The notes under the pieces were generated by a model. It had not been told where the DNA came from. It was given only the letters and a program-made list of their open reading frames with translations, and searched no databases. From positions 1-64,000 of the forward strand of contig KV424077.1 of assembly GCA_001632435.1 (NCBI GenBank): a DNA stretch of 64,000 nt, in the 5' to 3' direction. This DNA is from Calocera cornea HHB12733 (lineage: Eukaryota; Basidiomycota; Dacrymycetes; Dacrymycetales; Dacrymycetaceae). The position numbers and the translations under genes are program-made. Of the stretch, positions 11,586 to 22,369 are shown piece by piece. Every line of letters begins with the position of its first letter. Position 1 is the stretch's first letter.

Positions 11586-14270
11586 TTACTCTAGCAGTTC
11601 TCCGAAGGGTCGGCCTTCCCGGTGCAAGTAAGGATCGAAGTCTTGCACTTCCTCGCTGGGAACAACGCCCCATCTTGGTCGCGAGGGATCCACCTTGAGG
11701 CTCCGTCTTTCATTAAACCATCCGATTTCAAGAGACAAGCCTTCGAAGCTTGGCTGTTCCTCGAAGAACTTCTTCCAGGAAGCCCTCCCAATCAGCAGTC
11801 GGTGCAGCGGAGCACCCGCAGCGGCGCGCTCTCGTATGAACGCAACAATTGTTCCCTCGACTGCGGGACTGTGCAGCATGGAATCAAGCATTAAGGTCTT
11901 GAGACTTGGGAGGAGGTTGTTTGCCCCGCCTGCGAAGTTCACTTGCTCCTTAAAAGTGATGCAGTCGATGCTGAGAATCTCTAGGTCCACGAGCGCGCCC
12001 AGAATGAAGCCATCGGTTGCAAAAGGATAAGAACCCCAGCAGTACAGTGTCATTGCCTTTAGTCGTGGCCAATGGCTCAATGTTTTAGAGTCGAGAACCC
12101 TCCTTTGGCTGGAACACGTAGAGAAAAAGGAAAATTCTGTAAGAGGTGCAGCTGAGAGAAATGTCGTTAAAGATTCTGCCGTGGCGGGGTAGGATGTCGT
12201 CAGACGAAACACCTTGAGGTTGGGAAGTTGCGGACTGGATGAAACTGGTTGATCATTGAGCCATGTGCCTTCTTCACTTTTCCTGGAGTCGAGTAGCCCA
12301 GAGACGAAGGGAGAAGACGGCACATCGAATATGGAGAGAGATTCAAGGGCAGGTAACTTGCTTAAAAGCCCGCAGATCTTCGATAATGTAAGGGTTGCAG
12401 GATCACGAGGGTCGCCGTAAATACACGCTCTGAGTACCAGACAGCGCAACCCCCAGGGTGCAAGCCTCCCCAACGCTCTTGGAACAACACCCAGGTGAAG
12501 TTCATCCAGGTCGGGAAGTCGCTTTCGAAGGATCGCAAGGAAGGGAATAGAGCAAACAGGAGGCTCCCCATGGTTGCGTTGCAGCTGCAAGCATTGGAGC
12601 GCGGGTGCTGCAAGCAGACCGACTTCGAGTTGTTCTTCGAACTGTTCCCTGTTTGTATGTGGGGAGATGCCAGTGAGACGAAGGATCTTCATCCCAAGTT
12701 CCTTGAGCGACAATTTGTTCATGTGTTTAACCCAGGAATGTGAGGTATTGGTTGGGGGAATTATGAGGCCAGCTATGCGCGCTCTCTCCCTCCATAGCCT
12801 CGCGGTGGAGATTCTAGCCATACACACTCTCTTGATGTCGAGGAGTGGCCGTTCATATCGAAATTCCTGTATTATGTCTTAGTTGGCGCTTTCTTGTAAG
12901 ACATTACAAACGTACGAGTTCCACTTGAAGAAAGATACTCTGATGAACATCATGCTCCAGCTGCTCCAGAGTGGGTCGCTTCGCCTGTTGGACATCCGAC
13001 CAAGCGTCCAACATCAGCGTCCACCGCTCATCATCTAGGTCCTTGTGGTCATCCGTCGGTCTCTCCGGATTTCTTCCCCCATGAAACACTTCTGCGATGA
13101 CTTCATAATCCGATTTGCCCTTGAAAGGCGGGCAGCCGGTCAAGATCTGTTCCCGCCGTTGAGCTACTGGAACGGCTCTTCAAAGCATGCTGTACCTCGA
13201 AGAACGTACGCGCCATTTCGAAAACGTCACTCTGTGTGGACTTGGAGCTCGAGTGCCGCAGTCCATATCGCACGGGATTGAGTCTTTCAAATGCCAGCCA
13301 TCTTGCATTACCGCTTCCGGCAGTGCTCGTTGTGGCGACGTTCTCCCGCCTTGTAACTTCCATTATTTGTGACAGGCCGAAGTCTGTGAGTCGTGCCGTT
13401 ACCACGCCAGACTGGGCCACATCGATGAGTACGTTGTTCTGAAAAGATGGCTGTCATCATCCATCCCTGTACTCGACAAACGCCCTACTCACGCCTTTGA
13501 GGTCGCCATGCACAATGGGCCCAGAGGGTAAGGAATGGAGGTAAGATACAGCATGTATAATATCGAGTAGCTGCATTCTATGATATCAGCTCCCGTAAAC
13601 GAGTCACTGGACTACTCACGAAGAGTAGACGTGAGCGAGTAGGATGTTCCTTGATGTATTCCATGACGTTTCCACCGGACATCCAGGGCGAGATCATGCA
13701 GAGCTGCGCATATACTCCAGGTCGAATCTTGGACCAGTCCGCGATGCCAAGCAGTGGAACAATGTTGGGATGCTCCAGGCCAGACCAAGTCAACGCTTCC
13801 CGAGCGGAGAGCTGAATATCGTCAGCTGAGTTCAAACGGTGTAGAAGCGACGACACTGACTTCTTGAACACGAACAGGCGGTCTACCGTACTCGAAGAAG
13901 ACCTTAACAGCAACCAGTCGACCACCGGTCAGACGGGTACTAAACACCCGCGCAAACCCGCCTTTATCAGCCGGCAGGTCATCCGGCTGCAGATTGATCT
14001 GTTCGGTCAAGTTGAATGACGCCGGGAAGAGTGCGAACACGTTCGGCAGAGTCCAATCATACGAGCACTACAACAGATCAGCAACATGGAGTGACTTCAG
14101 CTGCTCGGGCATACGTGTGAGTTGCTCTCGTTGCAAGCCAGACAAGCGGGATGACCACCGTCACACACCCGTTTTCTACGGAGCGATGTGCATCAGCTCG
14201 TGCACTGTGCGAAGCAGCAAACAGCTGACCTTGCCCAGCATGAGAGGCACCTCTTAGCTGCGACTTCCAT
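11586..14270 (-). CDS. K-A: Zn2Cys6 - protein kinase - LRR-like fusion protein, 777 aa
   Basis: Eight exons (14270-14230, 14175-14115, 14067-13861, 13811-13620, 13570-13493, 13438-13196, 13146-12916, 12866-11586) join in phase through short GT-AG introns into one 777-residue frame. Residues 8-35 are a fungal Zn2Cys6 cluster with spacing C-x2-C-x6-C-x6-C-x2-C-x6-C (CLSC, ARKRVCDGG, CLAC, then CSYDW). A kinase domain follows: glycine loop DKGGFARVF, VAVK with Lys89, catalytic loop HGDLKGNN with Asp190, DFG with Asp212, WLAFERLNP in place of APE, and RPTLEQLEHDV at the end. The C-terminal 427-codon exon is LRR-like. All catalytic residues are present, so it is probably an active kinase. A DNA-binding cluster on the same chain implies nuclear action; substrate and ligand are unknown. 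It ends FGELLE, like the other copies. Confidence 0.85.
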
Positions 14271-14869
14271 AACAGGTAGAACACTGACTGAAGTGCAAGA
14301 GACGACGTTGGTGGACGGATGGGACGAGACGAGACTCGAGAGATTGCGTCCGGGAACGCGTGTCGACAGAGATAGAAGATCTCGGAATCTCTATTCAATT
14401 GATTGTAGTTGGGGCCCAGGGCGGGAAACAAGCATTTCTGCGCGTTGCTCAACGCCTTGATAAGGCATCCACTACTTCAAGCAAATCACTCGATGGAAAG
14501 TATGATGAGATCAACGTGCGCGTACCCGGCACATGTTCTCCGCAGAGAAAGGAGGTGAGAAACAGGGAATGGGATGCCGACAGTCGTCACCTGTTCTCCT
14601 CTTAACAGCACCGGGCCCGTTATCCATTGCTCGACTTGCGACGACTCTGATGCTTGGGGTGACACCGAACTGGCCCATCCTTGCTTTGGGTAACATATGG
14701 AGATAACAATGGACTGCACATCGTCGGAGATAGACCCACCGTTTGATCAAGCCCACCGCGTCAAAGTACGACGCGTCAGCCAACGCGTCGCGTCAGGAAC
14801 TTGAAGTGCTCCCGCAGCCTCACCGTACTGTAACCATCTCTCGACCTCACTCTTCACCTCACAAGCGTG

Positions 14870-16186
14870 CACGATGTTAACCGTCCACACCCGAACAGAC
14901 CACCGCACCCCATGCGCCAGTTCTCCTCCCTCTCCCTCTCCTCTGCCGATCAGACCACCATCCTCGGCAATATGATCCGACCAGCCCTCCCGCGAGCGAT
15001 GAAGCCCCCACCGCCCGCCCAGACATGCGAATGGCTCCATCGACGAGATGACCCAGTTTGAGCCCAAGGTTCACGAGGAGAGTTGGCTGCTGCTGGGGTA
15101 CAATGGAGCAGTTGGTGGCTGCAAACATTTTGCGTGCGTCCCGTTTTATCCCTTGTAACCCCATGCGACCCAGCGCGGTTGGAAGGTGCACGTCCAGCGA
15201 GCAAGCAGCTGAGAAACATGCGCAGTATACACCAACCCGTTCGAGGTCGCCACCTGACTCGCCGTCGCTGGTATACGGTCATGCTCGTGTCCTGATGCGC
15301 CCTCGTCTGCCGCCCGTGTGGGCGCGGCCCGTTCCCCCTCCCGCGCTAGCGTGCTGTGCCGTTCTGTTCGTGTTCGTTCACGATGAGTGCGTCTCTGTTC
15401 CCATTGTCCGGTTTCCGCTCCACACCCCGGTGCAGCGGGGCGGTATGATCTCATGGGCATGTGCTTACCCCCCCCCTCAGGCTCAACGACGCCTACCTCG
15501 AAGCCAACTTGACATATCCTCGCACAAGAAGACGCGACCGACATCCCCGCGTACTACTCCCGCGCGCCAGCGTCGAGGTCTTGGGTGCTTATCCACTAAG
15601 CAAATATGATTGGATTGGTGCCGGTGGATGCGTACCAGCTTGAGGGGGGACTGAGGAGTTTGGAGGAGTTGGTTACGAGACGGAGGTGGATGGTGACAAC
15701 GAGGACGAGAACAAGGAGGGCAAGGAGGTGACGGAAGACGCTAACGCGAAGAGGGCTCAGAAGGGACAGCAAGGGAAGGACAGTAAGAAGGACGATGGGA
15801 ATAAGCCGGATCATTCGAAGATCTACCGCTCGCCAGCGCCTACCGAGCCTACCGCAGCCCTCGTCCGGCAGCTTCACCTCGACCCAACGTACGGCTCGAC
15901 GTTCATACAGAACGAGCTGCTCACGCACGGGATCTCCCAAGCCGTCACCGTCCCTTCCCTCGAGGTGATCTACCTCAGGTTGTCGAAGCTGACACCATGG
16001 TTGGAGGAGGTGAGCAAGACGATGGGCATGCGCCGGCGAGCGGGGCCGACGGGGGAGGAGCTGGCTAGGGATGTGGGGAGGAGAGGGCTCATGGGCTGTA
16101 GGGAGTGGTACGTCGGTGTGGGGAGGGAGACATGGGAGGAGAGGTACGAGGAGATGAGGGAGATGCATGGACTGTGGACGCAGTAG
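14870..16186 (+). pseudogene. X1: unit X, most complete copy, unknown protein
   Basis: The clearest open part is about 15650-16186, without an ATG of its own, so it is probably the last exon of a longer gene. It encodes an acidic, Lys-rich linker and then KIYRSPAPTEPTAALV, LDPTYGSTFIQNELLTHGIS, LEVIYLRLSKLTPWLEEVSK and a C-terminal GCREWYVGVGRETWEERYEE. An upstream exon near 15030-15130 may encode HANGSIDEMTQFEPK ... ESWLLLGYNGAVGG. I could not splice the whole gene and stops interrupt the 5' half, so I treat it as broken or unresolved. The same sequence returns as X2 (16816-17088) and X3 (20330-22160), each beside a kinase gene, so X and K were duplicated together. The family is not recognised. 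Confidence 0.45.
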
Positions 16187-16344
16187 GAGTGCGCGTGATG
16201 TGCCCGTAGAGCAAAAGGAGGCACGAGATGGTACACCTATTCACTGTAGATAGTGCAGGCAGGGCCTAATGTAAAACTGTCTGTACACATGTAATACGGC
16301 TGCACTCGAATGAATCTTGCACGGCGGCTATCATGAGGTATATC

Positions 16345-16830
16345 ATCTTGCAGGATGTCGTCGGCTGCGCCGCGTAGGGATGGATTCGGTCGATCACGGT
16401 CGGCCCGGTTCAAAACCGCTTCCGCATTCTGTGATGGCCGGTCTTTGGTTCGATTCGGTTGTGACCGGTTTTGAGTGGACGGAAATGAAAGGCTCAAAAT
16501 GTGTTGATCAGTCCTCGCAAGGCAGAAACTTGAAGCTCAAATGATTGTCAGAGATGGCTCAAGTGCATTTTAGGCACTCAAGCGGTATTGGACAACATTT
16601 CCAGGAGATGCGCCGTCCAAAATTGGTCGAAAGTTGGAGAACGGATGGTCTACTGGTGAGAAAAGTTTACGTCATAAGAAAATTTCTATACAATTGATCA
16701 CGTGCTCCGAGAACGCGTTCTAGCCGGTTTTCAGTTTCTGAAATGCCCGGTGCTGGTCTTGGACTGCTCACGGTCTTGAGACCAGACCGAGCACCGCGGT
16801 CTTCGCGGTTCAGTCATGACCGCGGTCGAT
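16345..16830. repeat. CCGGT-rich imperfect palindrome, MITE-like insertion candidate
   Basis: Both ends are dense in ACCGG/CCGGT and CGGTC words with partial inverted symmetry (for example CGGTTCAAAACCGC near 16405, and GACCGAGCACCGCGGTCTTC near 16785), while the middle is AT-richer and non-coding. It lies between the end of X1 and the fragment X2. The ends were not aligned base by base and no target-site duplication was established. Confidence 0.35.
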
Positions 16831-17088
16831 CTCTTAGGAACGTACCTGCACATTGCGTATCTGAGCGTCTCGAAGCTGTTTCTTTGGCTTGAAGAAAGGA
16901 GCAAGACGAGGGGGATGAGAGTGATGAACCAGCCGGATAGAGAGGTGCGGGTGAGGGGTGCGAAGGCAAACCGGCTGATGAACTGTCGGGAGTGGTGCGC
17001 TTGTGTGCGGACGGAGGCGTGTGAGGGGAAATTCAGGGACTGTGTGTCTGGTGGGACTGCGGCTGAGCTGCCGCTGGAAGACGAATAG
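16816..17088 (+). pseudogene. X2: fragment of unit X
   Basis: This fragment matches only the C-terminal part of X1. LSVSKLFLWLEERSKTRGM corresponds to LRLSKLTPWLEEVSKTMGM of X1, and NCREWCACVRTEACEGKF to GCREWYVGVGRETWEERY. The upstream exons are missing and are replaced by the CCGGT-rich block. A short open frame survives to a stop at 17088, but it is most simply a truncated duplicate. It lies 190 bases beyond the 3' end of kinase gene K-B, in the opposite direction. Confidence 0.6.
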
Positions 17089-17275
17089 CGGCAGGTATAA
17101 AGGTGAGTATTGTACATGGGGAGGGGTGTGCAATGCCAGAAACCGTGTGCCATGACCGACCTAGTTGTACAGTGTGGGCGAGTCCAGAATGATGGTTGAT
17201 TGAGAGGAAGACATCATTGAATACATGATGAAGGTGAGCGACTAACAGAGGTCCGTGCAAAGAAAACGATTTCCT

Positions 17276-20025
17276 CTAAAAATATGGTTGGAGTAATTCC
17301 TCGAAAGGCTTTCCTTCCCGCTCCACCCAGGGATCAAAATTGTCTAACTCCGAGTTGGGAACAAGTCCCCATTCAGCCTTGGATTCGGCACAGTCGTCTC
17401 CAAAGACTCCATACGCAGTACCCGGCTTGAACCAACCTATCTCCAACTCCAATCCTTGGAGGCTCGGCTCCATCGCAAATAAATCCTTCCAGACCGCTTG
17501 GTTGATCAGAAGTCGGCGTATTGGAATACCGTAGTAGGCACGAGCTTGCACAAGTCGGGTGATCGTCTCTCCCTCTACACCAGAGTTGGTCATACCCAGG
17601 ATACTGCAGACGATCACGGTCTTCAGACTTGGCAGCACGCGACCTGGATCGATCCCCCAAAAGACCTGGTTAATAATGCTATGTCGATCCAAACTCAGAA
17701 TCTCCAAGGCAGTCAGCTCTGCCACGGCGAACAAATCGATGGCAGAGGGGTGTTTCGTATTGATGCTGAGGCTCCTCAATTTTGGCCAGTAGCTGACAGC
17801 CTTGTCGATAGAAAAGGGTCCCTCCCACCACGAGGGAAAGAATGAGAAACGGGTGAGCCCCTTCTGATATGAAAGCAGCCCCATCAGCGCGTGCGCAGTG
17901 TCTCCGTTCGCAGCCTTCAAAGCAAAGGATTTGAGCTTCAAAAGCTGTGGGCATACTAGTTGATGCTGCCATTCGACTGCCTTCCCAGAGGTAATATCCA
18001 AGCCGAATTTAAGGGAATGTGCGGATCGGCGTGATGCAACAGCGTCCAGAAAGACCTCTTCCAGAACAGGTAGCTGCTCCAAAAGCTGGCAGAGTTTCAA
18101 CAGTGGCCAACTGCAAGGATCTCCGTCATCCTCAAAGATCGCTCGAAGTGCCAGACTTCGCAATAGCCACGGCGAAAGCTGCCCAAAGCATGTCGGGGTG
18201 AGCTCCATCACAAGTGCTTTCAGGGTTGGAAATTGACGTTGAATGACATCCAAGAATCGCAGATCGTGCGTTACCGGTCGGTGAGCCCCCACCAGCTTCA
18301 AATCTTCAACAGACGGAGCTGAGCGCAGAACGGCTTCTAGATGTTCCGTACTCTCGTACATATCGATGTCAGTGATCCGTAAGGTAGCCAGACGAAGCTC
18401 ATAGAGTGACAGATCTTGCATGCGTTTGAACCATGGCTCATTTGTTGAGCAGATGGGCACCGTTATGCCCTGCATAGGCGACCTCTCTTTGAGCAGTACG
18501 AGGATCCGCTGAGAGGAAACGCCAATCTTGCACAAACGTTTCATGTCTATATATGAGCTTCCGTCCAGCTGTGACGTCTGGAGAATTTTTGATTCAGCGC
18601 CCTTGTGGTAGGATATGGACAACGTACCAGTTCGTTTATCATGCTGTTCCAAACACCATACTCCACCTGTTGCAGTGATGCCCGTTTCTCCGGTACGTTC
18701 GACCAACAGTCCAGCATCAACAACCACTGGTTGTCATCCAGACCGTCACAGCCACCAATCGGCCTGTCTGGATTCATGTCCTGAAGCACGTAGTTGATGA
18801 CTTGATACTCCGTCTTCCCATGAAAGGGTGCTGCACCCGTTAATATCTATTTACAAGGCGTAAGACACTGGTGAGGGGGTGATCCACGGAGACAACAAAC
18901 CTCGAAGAACGTGCGCATCATCTCAAAAATGTCGCTCAGTGTTGACTTTGCGGTCGATAGTTGAAGTCCATATCGTGTGGGATCGAGGCGCTCGAATGCC
19001 AGCCATCTTGCATTGCCGAGACCGGTCGTGCTGGTGGTGGCGAGGTTATGTCGGTTCGAGAGGTCGATTATTTGTGAGAGCCCAAAGTCAGTGAGCTGTG
19101 CTGTTACTTTGTCATCCGGTTCAACATGGACGAGAATGTTGTTCTGAAGACATATGTATCAGAGAATTTTTCTCGCAGTACTTTGAGTCCACAAGAACTA
19201 ACCCCTTTCAGATCACCATGTACAATTGGGCCAAATGGGAGCGAGTGAAGGTAGTCAACTGCGCGAACAATGTCGAGCAACTGCGAGAGCGAGTCATCAG
19301 CGATATAGGCATAACGTTCGGGTGTGCTTACCCAAGGTAAACGTGAAACGGTTGGGTGATCTTGGATGTAGTCCATTATGTTTCCGCCCGACCTCCAGGG
19401 AGATACCATACAGAGTTGCTCGGATCCACCACGACGAATTTTACGGTAATCGGCAACTCCAAACAGAGGCACAATGTTGGGATGGTCCAGACCGGACCAA
19501 GTCAGTGCCTCTCGTGCGGAAAGCTTAAATGCCCTGTCAGTTGCCATCTCGTGTCTCGCATGTTTATGCCCACTTACTTCAAGAGCTCGCTCCGGCGGTC
19601 TTCGGCCATCAAAGAACACCTTGACGGCAACCAACTCATCCTCCACCGTCCGTGTCCGGTAGACTTTAGCGAATGCACCGTGGCTGACCTCCTGGGCGGT
19701 GCTCGAGAGTCTGACGCGCTTGTTCATATTGGACGAGGCGGGAAAGAGCTTGAGCACATTTGACATGGTCCAGTCATAGGTGCAAGGCTAGGGTCCGGTT
19801 ACGGTCAGAAATATACATGAATTCCACAGGCTCACATGCAATTTCTCCCGTCGACAAGCCTTACAACGTGGTCGAGTGCTATCGCACAGTCGCTTCCTTT
19901 GAGGATTGACTGTGAGTGGAAGTTCCGTATGGGCACGGCACAGCTCACCTTGCTGAGCAGGCAAGGCACTTCGAGACGTCTGGAACCTCTGCAGGGCCAT
20001 CCATAATATCCATCATGACATCCAT
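17276..20025 (-). CDS. K-B: Zn2Cys6 - protein kinase - LRR-like fusion protein, 793 aa
   Basis: Eight exons (20025-19949, 19896-19836, 19787-19578, 19523-19332, 19280-19203, 19143-18901, 18846-18628, 18577-17276) splice in phase to 793 residues. The start ATG has context ACCATGG. Residues 20-48 form the Zn2Cys6 cluster C-x2-C-x6-C-x6-C-x2-C-x7-C (CLAC, ARKRLCDSTRPRC, KAC, PCTYDW). The kinase has VAVK Lys102, HGDLKGNN Asp203 and DFG Asp225, with WLAFERLDP and a terminal RASLQQVEYGV. The last 434 codons are LRR-like with repeated L-x-x-L-x-L patterns. Exon lengths 61, 192, 78 and 243 equal those of K-A and K-C, which supports the intron calls. The exon 6 donor is GTTTGT, a weaker site. The protein is probably a nuclear kinase; its target is unknown. 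Confidence 0.85.
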
Positions 20026-20329
20026 GGTTCAACGAATAACTCAGATGATCAATGTTAGAGAAAGCCCTTTCCGTAGATGGACGTGTAGAATCAAGGTGCA
20101 AACGCGTTCAGGGACCTGGGAATGATTGGTCGGATGTGATCGATTGAGCCGGGAGCTTGCAAGGCAGGACAGCCTCCAGCCTTGATCTGGCACAGCTAAA
20201 GTCGACCGGATGAATGTCCTGTCGTCGGAGCACCGCCCATCTGATCAGAGTGCACAGAACCGTTGTTGTTTACGGTGACAGGTATAGCCGTGCTTAGCGG
20301 AAAAGGCGGAACCGCTATCGCCGCGTGCT

Positions 20330-22160
20330 GAGTTGGCTCACAGCTGGCAGCGTCGTCAGTGCTCACCCCAATCCTCACCTCACCGGTCACTACCGCACAC
20401 GCCATCCGATCTCCCCTCTCGGCCAGACCGCACTTGCCTCATACTCTCTAGCTCTCCCCTCTATAACACTTACCTTGTGCTTCATCTCCCATCCGCTTCT
20501 GCTGCTTCCCAGGCAGCGTCGCAACCCCTCCAATCGCCGGCTTCGCACTCCCACCACCAATGCCAGCCCAAGCAGCGCCGCAACTCTGAACGGCGCAAGA
20601 CCACAATGCATTCCTCGGACGTGGCCAATCGACCACTGCCTTCAACCTCAACCGAACACCCACGATCCCGGCCAGTGTCTAAGTTCCCGCCGACGGACTC
20701 GACACCCGCCATCATGCACAGACATTACACATGCGCAAGTGCGAACCAACCCGTCTGAAGGGGGTTAGGTTGATGCTGGGGTACGGTGTCATGCAGTGGT
20801 TGCGGTGATGAACATCCTACGTACGTCGTTCTCTCCCGCCTCTGCCTGCTCCCCGTGCCAACTGGCTGGTGCACGCCGCACCATCACCCCCTGGCCAGGC
20901 GGGCAGGCATTCGGTTGTGCACCCATCGCTGATGCGACCTCACAGCGTAGACTGACGCCTGCACAATCCAGGCATACGTATGCGCTGCGGCCGTATTGAA
21001 CATCTTCATGGCGTTTGGGGCATTGTCGGTTGGCCTTGGTGGGGACTGTAGTCCATGCCTCACCGCACAAGCGAGCTATAGGATGCCGTTCCTGTTCGCC
21101 ATTTATTGATGCGTGGTATAACCTTCCGGCTGCCCCAGATGTAGTACATGTCGGGGCGGTGTGATCTAGTGCGCATATGCTGACCCGCTGGCAGGTCAAC
21201 CGCCAGTACTTCATTACATCACCGGGGGCGATTTCTCGCGATCGACACCATCGATAGCCACGCGTACGACACGCACACACCGCGGTTCCGTTTGTCGATG
21301 GCGACATAGACGAGCAATCCGATTGATGTCGTCGTGCCGGACAGGCACCGGCGGAAGGCGGGCCGATGAGGCTAGAAGAGCTGGTTGGAGGCACGGAGGT
21401 GTAGGGGGATGACGGAGAGGAGAAGGCAAGAAGGGCGAAAAAGGAAGAAATTGGGCGAGCAGAACCTCCACTACAAGCCAGATCTCACGGGCGTGTGGCC
21501 CCTTACGGGTGGCGCCAGGGGGGAGAGTAGCCCATACCTCACTGCGCTCGCGAGTAGCAGGATGCTGTTCCTGTTCTTCATTGGATGGTGCGTATCTTGC
21601 CGTCCAGCTGCCTCAGATGTAGCACATGGCTTAGCGGTGTGATTTAGAGTACATATACTGAGCCCCTCGCCAGGTTAACCGCGTTTGCTTGAAGTGAGCA
21701 AGGGGCGCGGCTCGTGGCGATAGACACAATCGATAACTGCGTACCAACCACACACACCGCGATGCGGGTTCTGCACACAGGCCTAGAATGCCTCGATCAC
21801 GTCACTGCGCTGGAACCGCACGGGCTGGGCGTGGGGCTGAAGAGCGTGACCAGTTGGTTAGAACACGAAGGTGGAGGAAGATAAAGGTGAGGACAAGAGA
21901 CGAGCAAGAACGGATGAAGACGGATGAGCAGAAGTTCGATTACAGCAAGATCTCGCATCCTCCCTCGCCTCTCTAGCTCAAGCTGCACCCGTCACTTCCA
22001 CCTCGACACGTTCTTCGGTCCCACCTCTATCCAGGACAACTTGGTCAAGCATGGAGCTGACAAGGCTGTCGAGGCACCATCAATACGCACGATCTGCTTC
22101 ACCATACCGGAGCTTTCCGTTCACTCGACGTTATCCCAACAACGGGGATGAGGAAGTAGA
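20330..22160 (+). pseudogene. X3: degenerate copy of unit X
   Basis: The 3' end matches X1. LDTFFGPTSIQDNLVKHGAD (about 22005-22065) corresponds to LDPTYGSTFIQNELLTHGIS, followed by APSIRTICFTIPEL for PSLEVIYLRLSKL. Near 20770 VRLMLGYGVMQW parallels SWLLLGYNGAVGG of X1. Stops interrupt every frame between these blocks. Inside it, about 21040-21250 and 21500-21760 are two copies of one segment (both contain GGATGCTGTTCCTGTT or a close variant followed by the same splice-like stretch), so part of the unit was duplicated again. It is probably dead. It separates K-B from K-C. Confidence 0.5.
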
Positions 22161-22369
22161 GGAGCTGGAGGAGTAGCTAGTGCTGAACGTGAAGTGGAGG
22201 GGTTTGAATGTGTGTGAATATTCGGTACTTACTTTGTATGCTTCAAAGAATCTTGATAAGCTTGATAAGACACTGGTCACGCGCAGGCTGCATTCAGAGC
22301 GAGAGAGTATCGGGTACAACAATGGACGAGCGTTTAATGGCATATGAACTGGTATGGTCTCTTACATTG

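Noticed and set aside
16440..16470. GGTTCGATTCGG as a tRNA T-arm
   Set aside because: No matching anticodon arm, D-arm or acceptor stem could be drawn around it; it belongs to the CCGGT-rich repeat.
18547..18789. Kinase end and LRR start of K-B as two separate genes
   Set aside because: Exon 7 and exon 8 splice in phase at the same place as in K-A and K-C, and all three copies keep that intron.
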